Of a stretch of DNA of 33,435 nt, positions 1-5,776 are shown piece by piece (within the stretch, counting starts at the first letter, position 1; the number at the start of each line of letters is the position of its first letter). Source of the stretch: Syntrophaceae bacterium (lineage in GTDB: Bacteria; Desulfobacterota; Syntrophia; Syntrophales; Smithellaceae). Where the stretch lies: NCBI GenBank assembly GCA_009773315.1, contig WRPE01000035.1, positions 1 to 33,435 of the forward strand, given 5' to 3'. A program made the position numbers and the translations under genes. The notes beneath the pieces are model-generated. The model had not been told where the DNA came from. It made no database searches and worked only from the letters and a program-made list of their open reading frames with translations.

Positions 1-200
1 AGCATCATCTTGAGAATAACGGGCGGTGGTACGGATACATTACCCCTTCCGCCATAACAGTCTTTGACTTTGCGGTAGATAAACTCAAAGTCAATATGCC
101 CTCGAATCTTTCGCAAAATGGAATTGGCAGGAATGCGCTCTTCAAGGTTAAATGAATGATAAAAGAGTTTCGGCTGTGCATCAGGTTGGTAGCCCATCAT
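1..200 (-). mobile_element. IS1182-family (DUF772) transposase, 5' part, cut by window edge
   Basis: Reading the - strand from the ATG at 198-200 gives 66 open codons up to position 3, where the window ends. The protein begins MMGYQPDAQPKLFYHSFNLE, continues with an E-R-I-P-x-N-S-x-L-R-K segment and ends in a P-P-P-V-I-L-K-M stretch. This is the usual N-terminal DUF772 domain of IS1182/IS5-group DDE transposases; the catalytic part lies outside the window. A GGAGA ribosome site sits a few bases upstream of the two adjacent start codons. The element begins within about 110 bp of the outermost integron attC, so it probably inserted in or next to the end of the cassette array. I cannot place its terminal inverted repeat. 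Confidence 0.8.
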
Positions 201-231
201 GGCGGTTTCTCTCCAAGATTGTGTTGCTATT

Positions 232-260
232 TTTATAACCGCTCTTTATAATCTTTGCAA
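232..260 (-). promoter_or_regulatory. Putative promoter of the IS1182-type transposase
   Basis: On the - strand there is TTGCAA (255-260), a 17-bp spacer and TATAAA (232-237), about 30 bp upstream of the transposase start. Recognised by consensus only. Confidence 0.45.
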
Positions 261-306
261 AAGGTATTTGGGCAACAGGCCGTAAAGATTTGACCCCATT
301 TTCACC

Positions 307-367
307 TGCTAACGCAGACATCAGCCGGAGCCGCGTAGCGGCGATCGGCTGTATGGATTTGTTCTCT
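307..367 (-). repeat. Integron attC site of cassette 3 (restriction-modification cassette)
   Basis: Reading the - strand, R'' is AGAGAAC (361-367), followed by a strong imperfect hairpin with CAGCCG/CGGCTG outer arms and a GC-rich inner stem, then R' GTTAGCA (307-313). Length is 61 bp, close to the other attC sites here. R'' begins 6 bp beyond the endonuclease stop codon. AGAGAAC is the exact reverse complement of GTTCTCT at 1993-1999, the first core site of the same cassette, as expected for a cassette once circular. R' departs from the GTTRRRY consensus. Confidence 0.75.
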
Positions 368-373
368 GATTTT

Positions 374-985
374 TTAAGGTGCGATTCCAATAATTACCAA
401 TGGAACAGCAGGGACACCCCGGCCCTGCCGAACAACATTATAAAGTTCACCTTCATAATAGGCAACACCAGAACTCATTTGTGCTTGAAGTGATTTCATG
501 GGTAAAATTTCAATACCGACATCTATGAAGTCGCCGATATAAAATGCCAAGTGCTTAACAAAAAGGTCATACGCGACAAAAGAATACTTACCGAATTGCA
601 CTTCTACAGCAACGCGATCTTTCACGAAATCAGTTTGGTTATAACTGAATATGGGAGCCTCGCCCGCAGCTTCAATCTCTTTCTTTTGCTCCACAGCAGG
701 CATGGCTAGAGTTTTTCTTATTAATTTTTCATTTTTTGTAACCCAATAACTGACCCTGCTTTCTTTCCACTGATTCGCATTAAGTAATTCTGCAAATGCC
801 TTATTCATATCAATGGGGCTATAGAGCAGCTTACCTTGCTTGGTTTTCTCTTTGGATATTTTAGTTTTGCAATTATCAGCACGCACACGCGAAATGACTT
901 TTTTGATTTCATTCCATAATTCAGGTTTGTGTACAATCAAGAACTCCAACCCATTCAAATGTGAATATGTCTCTATGATATTCAT
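374..985 (-). CDS. BglII/BstYI-like type II restriction endonuclease
   Basis: A 203-residue protein resembling the BglII/BstYI endonuclease family; BstYI is, from memory, of very similar length. The visible catalytic signature is Asp119, then Glu128-Val-Gln130 inside the segment VAVEVQFGKYSF. The spacing (D, nine residues on E, then x-Q) equals that of BglII (Asp84, Glu93, Gln95). The last third (VRQGRGVPAVPLVIIGI) also fits the family. BglII cuts AGATCT and BstYI cuts RGATCY, so a GATC-centred hexamer is the natural prediction, not shown by sequence. Its ATG overlaps the stop of the upstream methyltransferase gene (ATGA), so translation is probably coupled. It is the second gene of integron cassette 3. 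Confidence 0.85.
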   Translation of the reverse strand: MNIIETYSHLNGLEFLIVHKPELWNEIKKVISRVRADNCKTKISKEKTKQGKLLYSPIDMNKAFAELLNANQWKESRVSYWVTKNEKLIRKTLAMPAVEQKKEIEAAGEAPIFSYNQTDFVKDRVAVEVQFGKYSFVAYDLFVKHLAFYIGDFIDVGIEILPMKSLQAQMSSGVAYYEGELYNVVRQGRGVPAVPLVIIGIAP

Positions 986-1929
986 TTCACGTGATACCTC
1001 GCTTGTCTTTCCAATAATCGTAATTGATTATCGTCTGATTTTTTTGACCACGGCGCTATTCTTAGGCTATTGCCGGCTTCTACTGGATCATAAACTGGTT
1101 TATCCATTGGACGTGTTTTAAGTGTGCCCGAAAGTTCCTGACTGATTCTCTGTTTGGCAAGGTCTATATACTTACTGCTCATTTCCGCACCGGCACCACG
1201 ACGCTTATGCCGAATGGCAGCGATTATTGATGTGCCGGTACCTAAGAACGGATCTAAAACCCAATCACCCTCATCTGTCATGGATAGTACGAGCCTTTCA
1301 ATAAGCTCAACTGGAAATTGGCAGGGATGATCCGTTTTTTCCACATGATTACTTTTGACATTTGGGATAACCCATAAATCACCCGGATTTTTTCCCAAAG
1401 GATTACAAGAATATTGTCCAGCCTTGGGGCCTTTGAAATATTTTTTTCCGGGATACTTTTGAGGTACCCTAATTGGATCTAAGTTAAATGTAAATTTATC
1501 AGATTTTGTGAACCATATTATTGTTTCGTATCTTCCGGAAAATCTTTGCGTGCAGTGAAGCCCATGTTCAAAATGCCATATAATACGATTTCTCATCTTA
1601 AGACCCAAACCAGAGAAAATCGGATAAAGAATGGTATCAAGAGGAATTATGGCACCATTATCAACGTAATTACCAACCTGCCAGCAAATGCTTCCGTGCG
1701 GCGAAAGGCACCTTACGCACTCATGAATAACCGCTGATTGCTGCTCAATGTATGATTCCAACTTGAGACGCTTTTCATATTCTTTGCCTATGTTGTATGG
1801 TGGTGATGTTACAACGAGTTTTAACGATCCCGAAGGGATAGTTTCCAAAAGCTTTAAACAATCGCCGGGATAAAGGACAATGTTCTCTGAAATACAGAAT
1901 TTATTAGATATTTTTCGTTTTTCAAACAT
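982..1929 (-). CDS. DNA methyltransferase, beta-class (likely N4-cytosine), partner of the BstYI-like nuclease
   Basis: A 315-residue SAM-dependent DNA methyltransferase. The catalytic motif IV TSPPYN is at residues 41-46 and the SAM-binding motif DPFLGTGTS is near 226-234. This order (IV before I) is the beta class. SPPY rather than DPPY favours N4-cytosine methylation, as in M.BglII, though N6-adenine cannot be excluded. HPCQFP at 201-206 is also typical. It should protect the site cut by the overlapping endonuclease gene. There is no Shine-Dalgarno before the ATG. The predicted transcription start coincides with the A of that ATG, suggesting a leaderless message made within the cassette. 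Confidence 0.92.
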   Translation of the reverse strand: MFEKRKISNKFCISENIVLYPGDCLKLLETIPSGSLKLVVTSPPYNIGKEYEKRLKLESYIEQQSAVIHECVRCLSPHGSICWQVGNYVDNGAIIPLDTILYPIFSGLGLKMRNRIIWHFEHGLHCTQRFSGRYETIIWFTKSDKFTFNLDPIRVPQKYPGKKYFKGPKAGQYSCNPLGKNPGDLWVIPNVKSNHVEKTDHPCQFPVELIERLVLSMTDEGDWVLDPFLGTGTSIIAAIRHKRRGAGAEMSSKYIDLAKQRISQELSGTLKTRPMDKPVYDPVEAGNSLRIAPWSKKSDDNQLRLLERQARYHVK

Positions 1930-1935
1930 GGCGGA

Positions 1936-1964
1936 AGCATATCAAGTCATTGGGAAGTAGTCAA
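1936..1964 (-). promoter_or_regulatory. Cassette-borne promoter of the restriction-modification genes
   Basis: On the - strand TTGACT (1959-1964), a 17-bp spacer and TATGCT (1936-1941). The start point 7 bp downstream is position 1929, the first base of the methyltransferase ATG, so the transcript is predicted to be leaderless. It lies in the 70 bp between the cassette core site and the gene, so it would travel with the cassette. Confidence 0.5.
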
Positions 1965-1992
1965 TTGATTCATTATTTTGTCATTTAATTTA

Positions 1993-2067
1993 AGAGAACG
2001 CTCCGCATAACCGGCTGGCAATGGAGCGAAGCGGAATTGCCAGTCCGAGTTGATGCGGTTGTTATGC
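1993..2067 (-). repeat. Integron attC site of cassette 2
   Basis: On the - strand R'' is GCATAAC (2061-2067) and R' is GTTCTCT (1993-1999). Between them the outer stem pairs CCGCAT with ATGCGG, then AAC(T)CGG with CCGGTT, and the inner stem CTGGCAAT with ATTGCCAG, leaving single unpaired bases on one side as in functional attC hairpins. R'' is the exact reverse complement of the first core of its own cassette, GTTATGC at 2920-2926. An inner GTTATGC at 2005-2011 could be mistaken for R', but GTTCTCT gives the longer stem and agrees with the R'' box of cassette 3. Confidence 0.82.
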
Positions 2068-2076
2068 AAATCCTTT

Positions 2077-2481
2077 CTATAGTCCCTTGTTTTGTGCAGC
2101 AATCTTGAACAAAATACCTACGAAAATAAGTTGCCCCATATCCAACCATGGAATCCATCTATAGTGAAAAAATATTGGCACAGCCCTCAACAACAATTCG
2201 CCAAACAAGAAACAAACTAATAGATAACCCAATGGATGAAATTTAACAGAAAGATCAAAGTCACCGTTATATACGGCTACAATGCTTCTGGTTAAGCCAC
2301 ACGTAGCGCATTCTTTTCCTGTATTTTCTTTGACAAAGCAAGAAGGTGGAACAACGTTAATGGGGCTTAAATACTTGTTGACTTCTGGAATATGAAGCGC
2401 AAATGGGGCAAATACTGCCAAAAGGATTAAAAGCAGTAATGCCCCATTCACATATTTGTATTGTGTCCTTATGTCAGGCAT
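2077..2481 (-). CDS. DUF2752-family small membrane protein (integron cassette 2)
   Basis: A 134-residue protein with a hydrophobic N-terminal helix (about 12-32), the motif C-A-T-C-G-L-T-R-S that defines DUF2752 (usual form CPxCGxTR) and two further hydrophobic helices (about 82-105 and 113-130). The family's function is unknown to me; the paired cysteines might bind metal or form a disulfide at the membrane face. It follows the small membrane protein encoded at 2495-2812 by 13 bp, so the two genes form one transcription unit inside a single cassette. There is no convincing Shine-Dalgarno; the start was chosen as the first ATG after the upstream stop. Confidence 0.8.
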   Translation of the reverse strand: MPDIRTQYKYVNGALLLLILLAVFAPFALHIPEVNKYLSPINVVPPSCFVKENTGKECATCGLTRSIVAVYNGDFDLSVKFHPLGYLLVCFLFGELLLRAVPIFFHYRWIPWLDMGQLIFVGILFKIAAQNKGL

Positions 2482-2494
2482 TCTTAGCTCACAA

Positions 2495-2812
2495 CTAACG
2501 TGGTCGTCCCATTTGTTGTAATTCCTGCCGAGCCTTTTCGCCAGCCGAAATGATACTGAAATACTGCCAACCAGAAATTACGACACCAATCAGACTTATC
2601 GTTAGCGCTACAATAGCAAATGTTCTCTTTGCCTTCTGTGAATAGGCGACACCCAACGCTATGGCTGATATGATAGCAGCAGGTATGCCAACGTAAAAAG
2701 CAAGCGAACCGATGCAGGGAATAAATGATCCAAGCATACCAATTAAACCAAAAACCAGACCAACAACAGACAATGCTGTAACTGTTCCAGAATCCTTTAG
2801 CTCTTCAGACAT
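2495..2812 (-). CDS. Small DUF4190-like membrane protein (integron cassette 2)
   Basis: A 105-residue protein: a short polar start, then hydrophobic helices at about 11-28, 33-57 and 65-85 rich in Gly, Ile and Ala, ending in a charged tail (KARQELQQMGRPR). The A-L-S-V-V-G-L-V-F-G-L-I-G opening and the later A-I-V-A-L-T-I-S-L-I-G repeat resemble the two-helix DUF4190 fold often found beside DUF2752 proteins. A strong AAGGAGG lies 6 bp before the ATG. The function is unknown. It is the first gene of cassette 2 and probably cotranscribed with the DUF2752 gene. Confidence 0.75.
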   Translation of the reverse strand: MSEELKDSGTVTALSVVGLVFGLIGMLGSFIPCIGSLAFYVGIPAAIISAIALGVAYSQKAKRTFAIVALTISLIGVVISGWQYFSIISAGEKARQELQQMGRPR

Positions 2813-2887
2813 GGAAAACCTCCTTTTAAATTCAGTGGATAACTTGACTACCTAAAATCAAAGATAATCTTTCTTCGCCAACCCTTT

Positions 2888-2896
2888 TCAGCGCAT
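2888..2896 (-). other. Two-codon mini-ORF with strong Shine-Dalgarno in the cassette 2 leader
   Basis: On the - strand AAAGGAGG is followed by ATG CGC TGA (Met-Arg-stop), about 75 bp upstream of the first gene of cassette 2. It may be chance or a translation-enhancing mini-ORF like those described near attI of class 1 integrons. Confidence 0.25.
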
Positions 2897-2919
2897 TCGC
2901 CACCTCCTTTCGATGTCGG

Positions 2920-2984
2920 GCATAACGAAAAGCTCACCGGGAGCAAGCCAGAGGCTTGCGATCCGGTGTAGCGGCTTGTTATAA
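2920..2984 (-). repeat. Integron attC site of cassette 1 (HNH cassette)
   Basis: On the - strand R'' is TTATAAC (2978-2984), followed by CACCGG, a near-perfect GCAAGCC/GGCTTGC inner stem and CCGGTG, then R' GTTATGC (2920-2926). Length is 65 bp. R'' begins about 7 bp after the HNH stop codon and is the exact reverse complement of GTTATAA at the attI junction (3397-3403). Confidence 0.85.
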
Positions 2985-2990
2985 ATTCAT

Positions 2991-3395
2991 TTAAGAATCT
3001 CTGTACTTCCAGTTTTGAAACTTTTCATATTCAAATTCGTCATCATAGTGATTAGCCCACTCTCCATATTTATTGCGGAGCCATGTTTCATAACCTTTTT
3101 TCGTTGCTCTTATGTCATCACCGACTGGATGGCATGCATTGCATAATATTTCAACGTCCTCAAGACTCTCGTTGAATAGATTTTCATAGTTCAAATGATG
3201 CACTTCCAATTGCTTTGTACTTTTGCAGCTATGACATTTCCTACCAAGATATTTAAAAGCGATTATTCGCTTCGCTTTCCACTCCGGTGAATGAATATAC
3301 GTATCATAATCGGTATAATTACTTTTGGGGCCAAGAGAAATATTAATTACTTGGCTACTTTCAAAAAGAGATGTCTGATTCTTGTTTTTCTTCAT
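2991..3395 (-). CDS. HNH endonuclease-domain protein (integron cassette 1)
   Basis: A 134-residue protein with a zinc-type HNH domain: C54-H-S-C57, then L-E-V-H66-H67-L-N-Y, N75, and C85-N-A-C88-H89. These supply the two Cys pairs and the His-Asn-His metal/catalytic positions. The rest (H-S-P-E-W-K before the domain, a charged Trp/Tyr-rich tail after it) is typical of small stand-alone HNH proteins of phage, mobile or defence context. It is the attI-proximal, so most strongly expressed, cassette. The ATG is only 7 bp inside the cassette boundary, so any ribosome site would have to come from attI, and none is evident. Target and role are unknown. Confidence 0.82.
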   Translation of the reverse strand: MKKNKNQTSLFESSQVINISLGPKSNYTDYDTYIHSPEWKAKRIIAFKYLGRKCHSCKSTKQLEVHHLNYENLFNESLEDVEILCNACHPVGDDIRATKKGYETWLRNKYGEWANHYDDEFEYEKFQNWKYRDS

Positions 3396-3396
3396 T

Positions 3397-3470
3397 TTAT
3401 AACAATTAATCTACCGGCCCGGTAAAACCAGGTTCCCCCGGGCAAAAATAACTTTAAACTCGTTTTTAAC
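3397..3470 (-). other. attI recombination site / attI-cassette 1 junction
   Basis: On the - strand GTTATAA (3397-3403) is the core site where cassette 1 joins attI, the crossover being after the G at 3403. The adjacent attI side carries a 13-bp palindrome (3412-3424, TACCGG-C-CCGGTA) and another GC-rich half palindrome. The outer limit of attI is arbitrary; attI sites are not conserved between integron classes. Confidence 0.65.
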
Positions 3471-3485
3471 TTTTAAAAATACTTC

Positions 3486-3514
3486 TTGAAAATCAGCTAA
3501 TTATGAATTATCGT
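3486..3514 (+). promoter_or_regulatory. Putative intI promoter
   Basis: TTGAAA (3486-3491), a 17-bp spacer and TATCGT (3509-3514), about 100 bp upstream of the intI start. No canonical LexA box (CTG-N10-CAG) was seen near it, so SOS control is not supported by eye. Confidence 0.35.
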
Positions 3515-3614
3515 ATCGGTAAAGGATCCTTATTATTAGCAAATACCACATCGGTTTTTAATGGTTTTTTGTGAAATGCAGTCAAAAATATTTGTTTTTG
3601 ATGGAGGTTCGCAA

Positions 3615-4919
3615 ATGAATCAAATTTTGCCTCAGTTCCAAAAATACATGACTGAGCGAAAGCTGGCTCCGGAAAACCAGATTCCTTTTTTCGCCGGATG
3701 GGCAAGCAAGTTCATTTGTTTTTCCAATGTCCGGCATGATAGTCCATCTGATCTGAAAATTCAATTATTTCTTGATGAGCTAAAGAAAAATCCGAAAATT
3801 CAGGACTGGCAGCTTGCACAGGCCCAAAATGCCATCAAACTGTACGTAGATCATTTTCTGTCGAAAACGAAATTCGTGTCGGCGCCCGAAACGCAGGTGG
3901 AAAATAAACCCGTCTTTCCTGATGCGGCCGCTGTCCACCAGAAAATCTGGGAGGCGTTGCGCATCAAACATTATGCCTACAGCACGGAAAAGACCTATAC
4001 AGAATGGTTTCAACGCTTTTATAACTATCTGACCGAGATCAAGAAGAAAGACTGGGATACCCAGGGGGCCGATGAAGAAGATGTCCGCGATTTTTTGAGC
4101 CATCTGGCGATTAAACAGCATGTTTCCTCTTCGACGCAAAATCAGGCTTTCAGCGCGCTTTTGTTTTTATTCCGGAATGTGCTGCAAATCGATTTGAAGG
4201 ATCTCAGTCAAACCGTGCGGGCCAAACGCGGGCAAAAACTGCCGGTGGTGCTGGCGATCGATGAAGTCGGGCAACTGCTGAGTCATTTATCGGGTCGCGA
4301 CCTGCTCTTGGTTCACATTATTTACGGGACGGGCATGCGGCTGATGGAAGCCGCGCGTCTCAGGGTAAATGACATCGATTTCAGCACGAATGCGATATTC
4401 GTCCGAGGCGGCAAGGGCGATAAAGACCGGACAACCATGCTGCCCCAGGCTGTCATAGAGCCGCTTAAGGCGCATCTGACAGCTGTGAAGCGACTGCATG
4501 AGAAGGATCTGACAAACGGGTTGGGAGAGGTTTACCTGCCAGAGGCACTGGAAAGAAAATACCCGAAAGCGGGGAAAGAATGGTGCTGGCAATACGTGTT
4601 TCCGGCCAATAATCTGTCGGTTGATCCATACGCAGGCAAGGTGCGCCGTCACCATATCAGCGCTGATGTTATTCAGAAAGCCGTTGCTGGGGCGGTTCGA
4701 GCAGCCGGTATTCCCAAACACGCCACGGTCCACACGCTCCGCCACAGTTTTGCGACGCATCTGCTGATGAACGGTGTCAATATCCGCGAGGTTCAAGAGT
4801 TGCTCGGCCACAAGAATGTGGAAACAACGATGATCTACACGCATGTGCTGCGCGATATGTCCCATGCCCCGAAAAGCCCGCTGGATGTGCTGTTAGCCCA
4901 AAATTTATCGCAAAAGTAA
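3615..4919 (+). CDS. intI: Integron integrase (IntI-type tyrosine recombinase), N-terminally extended
   Basis: A tyrosine recombinase of 434 residues. The start was set at the ATG at 3615 because GGAGG lies 7 bp before it. Catalytic residues are visible: Arg242 ([10 protein letters not shown]), Lys267 (RGGKGDKDR), His373 and Arg376 ([12 protein letters not shown]), His399 ([10 protein letters not shown]) and the nucleophile Tyr408 (MIYTH). The IntI-specific insertion (family form L-x-x-A-L-x-R-K-Y-P-x-A-x-x-x-W-x-W-Q-Y-V-F-P) is at about 308-330, which separates IntI from XerC/D. About 100 extra residues precede the usual core-binding domain (which starts near residue 108, [10 protein letters not shown]) and look like a second SAM-like helical domain. 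It is transcribed away from the cassettes, as in classical integrons. Confidence 0.95.
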   Translation: MNQILPQFQKYMTERKLAPENQIPFFAGWASKFICFSNVRHDSPSDLKIQLFLDELKKNPKIQDWQLAQAQNAIKLYVDHFLSKTKFVSAPETQVENKPVFPDAAAVHQKIWEALRIKHYAYSTEKTYTEWFQRFYNYLTEIKKKDWDTQGADEEDVRDFLSHLAIKQHVSSSTQNQAFSALLFLFRNVLQIDLKDLSQTVRAKRGQKLPVVLAIDEVGQLLSHLSGRDLLLVHIIYGTGMRLMEAARLRVNDIDFSTNAIFVRGGKGDKDRTTMLPQAVIEPLKAHLTAVKRLHEKDLTNGLGEVYLPEALERKYPKAGKEWCWQYVFPANNLSVDPYAGKVRRHHISADVIQKAVAGAVRAAGIPKHATVHTLRHSFATHLLMNGVNIREVQELLGHKNVETTMIYTHVLRDMSHAPKSPLDVLLAQNLSQK

Positions 4920-4975
4920 AGACGGTTTGCCCGGTATGGGATGCGGCGCGTTTGGGAACTAACCTAATGACCTAA

Positions 4976-5005
4976 AGGTCACACGAGGTCACACGAGGTC
5001 ACGCG
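4976..5005. repeat. Three tandem copies of a 10-bp repeat
   Basis: AGGTCACACG, AGGTCACACG and AGGTCACGCG follow one another, preceded by a short GACC-TAAA-GGTC palindrome. They lie between the 3' end of intI and the acd operon. Function unknown. Confidence 0.7.
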
Positions 5006-5010
5006 GCGCG

Positions 5011-5046
5011 CCCTACAGCTCGGAACGGTTGGCAACCGTTCCCTAC
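5011..5046. repeat. Palindromic dispersed repeat, copy 1
   Basis: GGAACGGT/ACCGTTCC inverted arms (5022-5042) followed by CCTAC. The right half, CCGTTCCCTAC, is identical to the right arm of the repeat at 28501-28551. It sits downstream of the convergent intI and acdB genes and may act as a shared transcription end. Confidence 0.55.
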
Positions 5047-5089
5047 GTCCCCGCCTTCAGCCTAACAGTCTTCAGCCTATAGCCTATTT

Positions 5090-5776
5090 CTATTTCAGTA
5101 CAATCAGCGCATCCACAACCACCGGTTTTGAGCCGGAAAGAATGACGGGGTTGAGATCGATTTCTGAGATTTCCGGAATTTCCAGACCAATGCGGCCGAT
5201 GTTGATCAGCATGTCGGTCAGACGCTTTTTATCCGCCGCTTCCATGCCACGCACGGCATCCAGGATTTTATGTCCCCGAATCTCCTGCATCATCTCGTGA
5301 GCGTCCCGGACTTCCAGAGGCGCGCGGCGGAAAGAAATGTCCCGCAGGATTTCCGTAAAAATGCCACCCAGGCCGAACATGACGCAGGGGCCGAACTGCG
5401 GATCGCGGGTCAGTCCCATGACCAGTTCGCGCCGGCCTTTGATCATTTCCTGCATTAAAACGCCGCCGTCAAAACCCTCCATGCCGGCCATGATTTCTTT
5501 AAAGGCTTTTTTCGCTTCTGTGGCGGTGCGAATGTCCACATGAATCAACCCTTTTTCCGTTTTGTGAGCGATTTCCGCGGAGCAACCTTTCATGACCAGC
5601 GGGAAGCCGATTTTTTGAATGGCTGCGTCCAGATTCTTTTTGTCCTTGATCAGAATTTCGCGCGTCACCGGGATATCATAGGCAGCCAGGACTTGCTTGG
5701 CCTCATACTCCGAAAGCGCAGTGCGGCCTTTGCGTAAGGCGTTGCCGATCATTTTAATAGCGCTATCTTTTTTCAT
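5090..5776 (-). CDS. acdB: ADP-forming acyl/acetyl-CoA synthetase, beta subunit (ATP-grasp)
   Basis: A 228-residue ATP-grasp protein, the nucleotide-binding half of an ADP-forming acyl-CoA synthetase (acyl-CoA + ADP + Pi = acid + CoA + ATP). Visible family segments are L-S-E-Y-E-A-K-x-V-L-x-A-Y-x-I-P near the start, F-P-L-V-M-K and S-A-E-I-A-H-K-T-E (ATP lid), M-x-G-L-T-R-D-P-Q-F-G-P and E-I-D-L-N-P-V at the end. The start at 5776 was chosen over an upstream in-frame ATG because GGAGG sits 8 bp before it. It overlaps the end of the alpha-subunit gene by 14 bp, so the two should be translated together. The exact acid used is unknown; such enzymes usually conserve energy at the end of fermentation or syntrophic oxidation. 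Confidence 0.9.
   Translation of the reverse strand: MKKDSAIKMIGNALRKGRTALSEYEAKQVLAAYDIPVTREILIKDKKNLDAAIQKIGFPLVMKGCSAEIAHKTEKGLIHVDIRTATEAKKAFKEIMAGMEGFDGGVLMQEMIKGRRELVMGLTRDPQFGPCVMFGLGGIFTEILRDISFRRAPLEVRDAHEMMQEIRGHKILDAVRGMEAADKKRLTDMLINIGRIGLEIPEISEIDLNPVILSGSKPVVVDALIVLK

Noticed and set aside
181-390. 69-codon ORF on the - strand at the left end
   Set aside because: It runs through an attC hairpin and the IS promoter, out of frame with the transposase, and resembles no family.
2005-2011. GTTATGC (- strand) as the R' box of the cassette 2 attC
   Set aside because: GTTCTCT at 1993-1999 gives a longer continuous stem and matches the R'' box of cassette 3; GTTATGC is then part of the inner stem region.
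3404-3614. Cassette promoter (Pc) in the intI-attI region on the - strand
   Set aside because: AT-rich stretches offer several weak -10-like boxes but no pair with a good -35 at 16-18 bp; not strong enough to list.
4976-5005. CRISPR array
   Set aside because: Three contiguous 10-bp copies without spacers; no cas genes in the window.
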